Positions 58,346 to 64,000 of a DNA stretch of 64,000 bases are shown in pieces. This DNA is from Hydnum rufescens UP504 (taxonomy: Eukaryota; Basidiomycota; Agaricomycetes; Cantharellales; Hydnaceae), in assembly GCA_014904985.1 (NCBI GenBank), contig MU128950.1, positions 216,677 to 280,676 of the forward strand, written 5' to 3'. The position numbers and the translations under genes were made by a program. How positions within the stretch are numbered: the first letter of the stretch is position 1; each line of letters opens with the position of its first letter. The notes below the pieces were generated by a model. It worked only from the letters and a program-made list of their open reading frames with translations. It was not told the origin of the DNA and did no database searches.

Positions 58346-59153
58346 TTAAAGGCCGCAAGCCGCGAGGGTGAGGAAGAAATGGAGGCTGGTCAGAAGTGAA
58401 ACGGATCCGCCGAGCCTAAAAGCAAGCACATGGCATATTCAGCGAAAGGCGGAGGGCAATGCCACGGGAAGAGCGAATGCGTACTTAATGGTGAGTTGAG
58501 CGACAAGGCCAACGACGAGGTGGGCACAAGCGTGGACCAAACCCGCCAGGGCCGAATCCAACTGGAGGATGAGGGTGAGGATGATGACTAGAGAATAGTG
58601 CCCGCACGCGTTCACAATCGACTATATGGGGTGAGTGAGTTAATCAGTAGGAAGGCAGAACATTCCGGAAGCCGTTTCTTACCAGGATGATCGCCACCAG
58701 AAGCTGGGCGATAGCCACGACCTCACTTGCCGTGATCGTAACGGTGATTACGATCGAGGCCAGCGCAGTTACACAGACATGGATGGCAGCAAGGATGGAA
58801 TTGCAAGGGCCTGAGGGTGAGTGCACACCATCTAGTAAGACGTAGCGGGGTCAGGACGTCGTAAAGCATCCAGGGAAACGGTCTAAATCACCGAGAAGAA
58901 CAACCTGGGCATTCACGGAGACTTGCAAAGTCGTAAGGACATCAATGATGTCCTGAGAGCAACCTGAGATGTGATCGTCAGCCACCGGGAGGGAAGCTCA
59001 ATAGGAGGGCACCTTACCGCAGCCACGACGAACTAACTCGGCATTAGAGCGAACGGCGAGGTCAGTGGTGTCGACGGGCACGGGCTTGGCGCAGACAAAG
59101 AGACCGAAAGTGATGAAAAGGAAGAAGAAGGAGAAGATGCGAGATGAGAACAT
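58346..59153 (-). CDS. small secreted protein with hydrophobic tail, copy 1
   Basis: Five exons (59,153-59,018; 58,963-58,892; 58,831-58,683; 58,621-58,485; 58,415-58,346) with introns of 54, 60, 61 and 69 bp give 564 nt, 187 residues. The start MFSSRIFSFFFLFITFGLFV is a signal peptide, probably cut before KPVPV. Then come R-R-G-C-G-C, an amphipathic stretch (SQDIIDVLTTLQVSVNAQVV), GPCNSILAAI, and three or more long hydrophobic segments to the end (LTLAACGL). Cysteines are few (about 8). This matches in plan a multi-copy family I associate with Rhizoctonia; its function is unknown. Neighbouring copy 2 is nearly identical and keeps all four introns. Confidence 0.8.
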
Positions 59154-60085
59154 GGTGAGAGGGTGTATGCTTTTCGTACTTTTCCGTGGACCACAAGAAC
59201 TGGGGCTATTCCGTGAAGGTCATTGCATCAACAGGTGCTCGTCTTATACGCTGAGGCCGGGCAATCCTGAAGAATTTGTCGTGAGATGAAGAATTAGCCG
59301 AGCGGTAAAGCAAATTGGAAAGCAGAGGTGGAGTAATTGGAAAGATGGATAGATCTAGGGCCGAAAATATGAAAGCCCCTAGTTTGGACACATCGACTGG
59401 CCGCATGGTGAGCCTTGGGGCGAAATATTTGCGTCGAACAATGTGTTCAATATCGAGGGACGTTGCCACAGAATACCACCAGACCAGCGAATATCCCCAA
59501 ATACAAGGCACGGGAGAACAAGCGCATAACAAAATTATAGATCCTCAAACCAGGAGTGTGGGCCCCACGGTGAGAGCCATGGAGCAAGGGGATGCCTAGG
59601 TGTCATTTCCAACCGCTCCTTGAGGAATGAGGCTTGCATGACGTGGATTGTAAGCAACAGAATTGAGCGCAACGAAATGCCACAACTCCTTTGAACCCTA
59701 GAAATGGCAAACAGGAAACAACATTTTAGGATCAGATCTGCCAAGAGTCAGTAGGCAATGACCCAATTGAAGGGAGCTCGATTGGGTCCCAAATGTGTTG
59801 CCAGCTAATCGGTTGAGCGTATTTGATGCACTGAGAGGTAGCATGAAGACGGCGCGCACCAGAAGAGAAGGTGGATGAGAGAGAACTACCAATGGGACTA
59901 AAAGGTCCCACATCTGAAAACAAGCACCCGAGGTGGAACACCACTCAGGACCCACAGCTGGGACAACATAGCGCTGACTCACAGGCGGTGAGAGGCGGCG
60001 AGGGCACAAAATCTATTGGAGCCACACCCCCACATCAAGATGAAAAAACCCACAGAGATAGGGAACTGCGAATGGCTGCAAGTGG
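59154..60085. other. no gene seen
   Basis: The promoter of the secreted gene (first 150 bp, duplicated beside copy 2) and then unique sequence with only short frames. Confidence 0.4.
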
Positions 60086-60094
60086 GCTGGCAGG

Positions 60095-60255
60095 TGTGTA
60101 TGTCAAGGCTAGTTCGGCTGCAACAGGAACATTTCTAGGAAATGGGTCCCCCAATATAAAGGTGGTCAAATGACTAGAAGCGTTTCCCCATTTTTATATT
60201 GAGAAATGCGTCCCCCAGAAACGTTTCTGGTGCAGCCGAAGTGGCCCTAAAGTGC
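60095..60255. mobile_element. small MITE-like inverted repeat
   Basis: Inverted ends of about 45 bp: AGTTCGGCTGCAACAGGAAC (60,109) against the complement of GTTTCTGGTGCAGCCGAAGT (60,221-60,240), continuing to CAATATAAA on both sides. The outer limit (A-G-G-C/G-x-x-A) and target duplication are unclear. No coding capacity. Confidence 0.6.
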
Positions 60256-60584
60256 ATGCAACAGCGGGACTGATTAGCCTAGTGTAACTTCATTCCTCAC
60301 AAATAATCAGCCAGTGCATTCAATACAATGAGAGGTAGCAAGATGCCAACCCCCAAAAAAGGGCCTCAACAATAGAGCAAATGGGACCTACGTGTCTTGG
60401 TTGGCACTTGATGAAAAGTGATGGTATACGGAAATTAACCGCAATTCGGCGGACATTAAAAGTAAAATCCGAAAAATATTTTAAAATCCGGCCACCATTT
60501 GCCGAAAAGACCGAGACTTGGGCCACTACGCAGCAATAGCATCCTAGAGTGCTCTAGAAAATGATATATTGTTACACATATATT

Positions 60585-60640
60585 GGCTCATGAAGTCTTG
60601 ACTTGAGTGGACTTGAGTTGAGCCGAGTTGCAACACCATT
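60585..60640. repeat. possible hAT end relic
   Basis: TTGAGTTGAGCCGAGTTGCAACACCA resembles the subterminal words and CAACACTA end of the 23.8-kb hAT. No partner end was found, so this is tentative. Confidence 0.3.
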
Positions 60641-60689
60641 CTGATTTGGATGTTCCCAGCGTACCTCCTACTCTTGTAGGTGAAGGAAG

Positions 60690-61670
60690 GGTAACAATCA
60701 CAGTAGCTCCTCATTATTTTTCAACTATTCGATTTCAATAAACAAGGGCTCGCTTCACCAATTCGATACTTCTAGTAGCAGGCTTCCCATCACCCTGAGT
60801 GGCCCACCGCCGGCCATCCGGTGGCACCTGAATTCTCCGAGCATCCTCCTATATTTGGCCTCTTTCCTTTTTTCTTCTGACATACCTTATTATACCTCGC
60901 TTCAGGAACCGTCGAGGCGCCGGTTTAATGGTGATTTTTCGCAGCTCCGCCGATGTCACAGGGTCAAATAGCATGCACAGGTAAATTCTCTTTATGTAAT
61001 GCCTGGTGGTCATCTCCCATATTTGTAGATGGAGGCTATTAGCTGGAGCCCTGGATAAGAGTGATCGGCGCTCGAGCCTCAGGGCACCTGGAGTGTTGTG
61101 TAAAATCCGGAGGACGAAGAATCTCACAACCGATTCGGGGGGGGAGGGGTTCTACGAAAATAAATTTGAAAGGCGACTGAGGTTGGAAGTGGATCGCATA
61201 ATGGCCCTGTTCCCTTTTGTCTCTTCGTATCATGTGTCTGCTTGAGTCTGTATAACAAGCACCATATCGGCGCAATTTCATCAATCCTTGGTCAGCCACA
61301 TTTCAAAACTGGATGTTCCAGAGCATCTCACCCCTTCCAGAAGCTCCAGATCACTGTGGGGCAGTGCTCTGTAGGTAGAACATTCCAGGAGCTCCAGAGC
61401 TGTGGAGCATGTCCTGTTGGATTTCCTGGTGCTGCGACGGCCGTGGAACCTGCCTACGACAGCGGTAGGGGCCAGAGGGTGTACATCCCCCCAAAAAGGA
61501 AAGCGAAATACTCGAAGATTGGTACTAATTTTTTGAGAATGAGCAGAAAAGGAGAACGCACGAAGCACTATTTCGGGTTGTCAACTTGGCACTGAACACG
61601 CGTCATTGTCCGTGTGAAAATCATGAGTAGTGAGTGGTTTGCAGATGTTACACGCAAATTTAGGGGCAAT
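60690..61670. repeat. non-coding duplicated block, copy 2
   Basis: Second copy of the block at 54,760-55,905, with the 150-bp internal part inverted and several deletions (for example the segment around 55,290). Confidence 0.7.
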
Positions 61671-62069
61671 ACAGCGATACTCATTGATAGGGAAGTTTGA
61701 TTTTGTTGCCCATCCAACAACCAAGTGAAGAATTGAATTGAGCATGTGAGCTGTGTTCCGGGGTCCTACCCCATGACTGTGCTTGTGACCGGCACGAGTA
61801 GCCAGTCAACTCAAACCACAATGAAGGAATCCCCACCAGCTACCAGTGGCAGCCATAAGAGTCTCCTGGCATGGTTTGCAAAGTGCACACGTGTATTCAA
61901 GATGAGAAAACAAAGGGGTCGGCGTTTGCCGTAAAGCACATGACCTCTCGAATTACATATGGGCCCCCGGACACCCTTCCTGAGTGCATAAAAACGTCCC
62001 GGATCAAACCAGCCACAAAAATTGCATTTCCCAATCGATATGAGTGTCGCTGTACTAGAACCTGCCTTT

Positions 62070-63047
62070 CGAGGGTGTTGACATACAATGGAGAATGGAT
62101 GTTGTGATTGGACATCTGTAAGCCGAATGAATACACTCCAGAGTCAAATGTTTAAATGAGTGAATTTATTCCTTAGCGGGATAAGTTGAACCGAGGGCAC
62201 AGCCAAAATAATCATCATGTTCCTATTTCATATGTACATATGGCTCTGCTAATCCCGGATTGATCCGAATAATTCTCGGTTTACATCCGGGCAGGGCGGA
62301 AAGTAGCTTGGCGGCGCTAAACGTTAGCGCTTTTGGGTTGCTGAAGAATGTAGGGTGAGGAGTAACTAGGACCTTTGGAATTCGGGGCGAGAAATGAATT
62401 AAGGAACCATAGGTATCCAAGTGGGTTCTTTTTGTTGAACGAACGAGTTCAGGTGGATGGGGGGGCGGGAGCAGGAACTGGGGATACATGCAGTACAATC
62501 TATTACTAATCAAGGGGAGATTGTCCACTTCCAACACTTTTCAGCGCATGGGAGGCGACGAACGGGTGAAGAAAAATACGCTGAACGAGACGTTTACACA
62601 GAGATGGCAATAGCGAGGACCAGCTTGTCTCGCTTATTTTAGCCGAGGCCTCTGATCGAGTTCCTTAAATATTCAAAATATTTATATAAATGCCAAGAAT
62701 AAGATTAACAGACTTCTGCAATTGTAGGTGCCCGAATGGGAACCAAGGCGAGCTTGGCCTCTTAAGTCCCTTGCGAACCGAAATACGGGCGCGACGCCGG
62801 GCTTCCACATAATCAGAACATCAGAAGGCAACTTGGAGTGTCATTCACAGACAACAGTAAGAGTAAGAGTACAAGGAGAAAAGAAATCGCTTTAAAAGGA
62901 ACGCCAAGGCAGCTGTGGGAATGTAACGTGGAGTTGGTGGGGGAGGGGGAAGTGTGAAGGGAAGGTTATGTGCAACACTCGGGACCCCGTCTTCATTCCC
63001 CTCATTTGCACGTATCTGTCGGCTCCCCACAGCGTCGTGGGAGCGAT
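62070..63047. repeat. duplicated flank of secreted gene, copy 2
   Basis: 62,230-63,047 matches 57,540-58,345. The part 62,070-62,190 (GTGTTGACATACAATGGAGA..., GAATTTATTCC) matches 54,480-54,560 instead, so the duplicates were joined in more than one step. Confidence 0.65.
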
Positions 63048-63859
63048 TTAAAGGCCGCAAGCCGCGAGGGTGAGGAGGAACTTGAGGCTGGTCAGGAGCG
63101 AAACGTATGCGCCGAGCCTGAAAGCACATGGAATATTCAGCAAAAGATGAACAAAAAAACGACAATGTCACGGGAAGAGCGAATGCGTACTCAATGGTGA
63201 GTTCAGCGAGGAGACCAACGACGAGGCCCGTGCAAGCGTGGACCAAACCCGCCAGGGCCGAATCCAACTGAAGGATGAAGGTGAGGATGATGACCAGAGA
63301 ATAGTGCCCGCACGCGTTCACAATAGACTTTATTGAGTGCGTGAGTTAATTAGTAGGAGGGCAGAACATTTCGGAAGCCGTTTCTTACCAAGATGATCGC
63401 GACCAGCAGGTGGGCGATAGCGATGATCTCACTTGTGGTGATCGTAACAGTGATTACGATCGAGGCCAGCGCAGTTACACAAACGTGGATGGAAGCAAGG
63501 ATGGAATTGCAAGGGCCTGAGGGTGAGTGCACACCATCTAGTACGACGTAGTGGTGTCAGGACGTCGTAAAGCATCCAGGGAAACGGTCTAAATCACCGA
63601 GAAGAACAACCTGGGCATTCACGGAGACTTGCAAAGTCGTGAGGACATCAATGATGTCCTGAGCGCAACCTGAAATGTGATCGTCAGTCTCCGGGAGAGA
63701 ACTTCGATAGGAGGGCATCTTACCGCAGCCACGACGAACTAACTCGGCATTAGAGCGAACGGCGAGGTCAGTGGTGTCAACGGGGACGGGCTTGGCGCAG
63801 ACAAAGAGACCGAAAGTGGCGAAAAGGAAGAAGAAGGTGAAGATGCGAGATGAGAACAT
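63048..63859 (-). CDS. small secreted protein with hydrophobic tail, copy 2
   Basis: Five exons (63,859-63,724; 63,669-63,598; 63,537-63,389; 63,327-63,191; 63,117-63,048) with introns of 54, 60, 61 and 73 bp give 187 residues, the same exon lengths as copy 1. Signal peptide MFSSRIFTFFFLFATFGLFV, then KPVPVDTTDLAVRSNAELVR, GPCNSILASI, hydrophobic segments and the end LTLAACGL. Differences from copy 1 are mostly substitutions and keep the frame, so both copies are probably functional. Function unknown. Confidence 0.8.
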
Positions 63860-64000
63860 GGTGAGGAATATGCGTGCTTTTCGTGCTTTTTCGCAGACTA
63901 CAAGAACTGGGGTTGTCCTGTGAGGGTCAGTGCACCAACAGGCTCTGGTTTTATAGGCTGTGGCCCTAAAGAAAATGAAAAATACTGAGGGATTTATCGT
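63860..64000. promoter_or_regulatory. upstream region of secreted gene copy 2
   Basis: Parallel to 59,154-59,290 upstream of copy 1 (CTTTTCGTGCTTTT, CTACAAGAACTGGGG, GGTCAGTGCACCAACAGG). Copies share about 80-85% here, which shows that the promoter was duplicated with the gene. Confidence 0.55.

Noticed and set aside
59290..59330. tRNA-like words (AGCCGAGCGGTAAAGC)
   Set aside because: No cloverleaf could be formed around them.

Overview
The window is nuclear DNA of a filamentous basidiomycete. Its real genes are cut by many 50-75 bp GT-AG introns with CTAAC/CTGAC-type branch sites, it carries a KDZ transposon with a CxC1 cysteine cluster (typical of Agaricomycetes), and a duplicated small secreted four-intron gene near the right end resembles a family I associate with Rhizoctonia/Ceratobasidiaceae. 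The genus is an inference and is moderately sure at best.

Layout. 1-7,050: the end of a possible membrane acyltransferase gene, a low-complexity AT-rich stretch, a possible small coiled-coil ORF, a decayed KDZ transposase (2,714-6,442) and a minisatellite. About 7,050-41,800: a mobile-element island. A 3.4-kb hAT element (8,275-11,683, 8-bp target duplication) sits inside an unidentified ORF. A repeat-filled inverted-repeat element (12,456-14,418) follows, then a Mutator-like transposase on the minus strand. A second hAT (18,038-41,799, target duplication GTCAAGAC) has swollen to 23.8 kb because it took in a 2.5-kb foldback element, a 0.7-kb MITE, a Ngaro/DIRS-like tyrosine-recombinase retrotransposon with split repeats, and a Ty1/copia element. 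The copia element itself holds a solo LTR and a 5.25-kb foldback element (33,652-38,902). Most layers can be peeled back to the base because target duplications and reading frames meet across the junctions.

The most unusual object is that 5.25-kb element. A near-perfect 640-bp palindrome at its centre is flanked by two divergent arrays, each made of intron-exon modules. Every intron-like segment (about 101-127 bp, with donor, branch site and acceptor) holds a hairpin built on GAGCAGC-loop-GCTGCTC. Every exon-like segment ends in a second hairpin built on CACACCCGC...GCGGGTGTG, 5-10 nt before the donor. The stems change between modules with compensating changes on the other side. The array is CpG-rich while the copia element around it is CpG-poor.

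41,808-45,115 holds no gene I can support. 45,116-54,328 is a normal gene-dense stretch: an RNase III with a dsRNA-binding domain, a two-domain SSSCA1/ZNRD2-type zinc protein, a divergent GH47 EDEM-type ER mannosidase with a PA domain, adenine phosphoribosyltransferase, and a divergent gene of unknown function with a possible PP1-docking motif. 54,460-64,000 is a patchwork of local duplications: a broken copy of the APRT/unknown-gene pair, two copies of a non-coding block, and two intact copies of a secreted, hydrophobic-tailed protein gene.

The decay pattern is consistent. In the copia, hAT and Mutator-like genes nearly every in-frame stop is TGA where the family has arginine, as expected if CGA codons were lost through deamination of methylated CpG.
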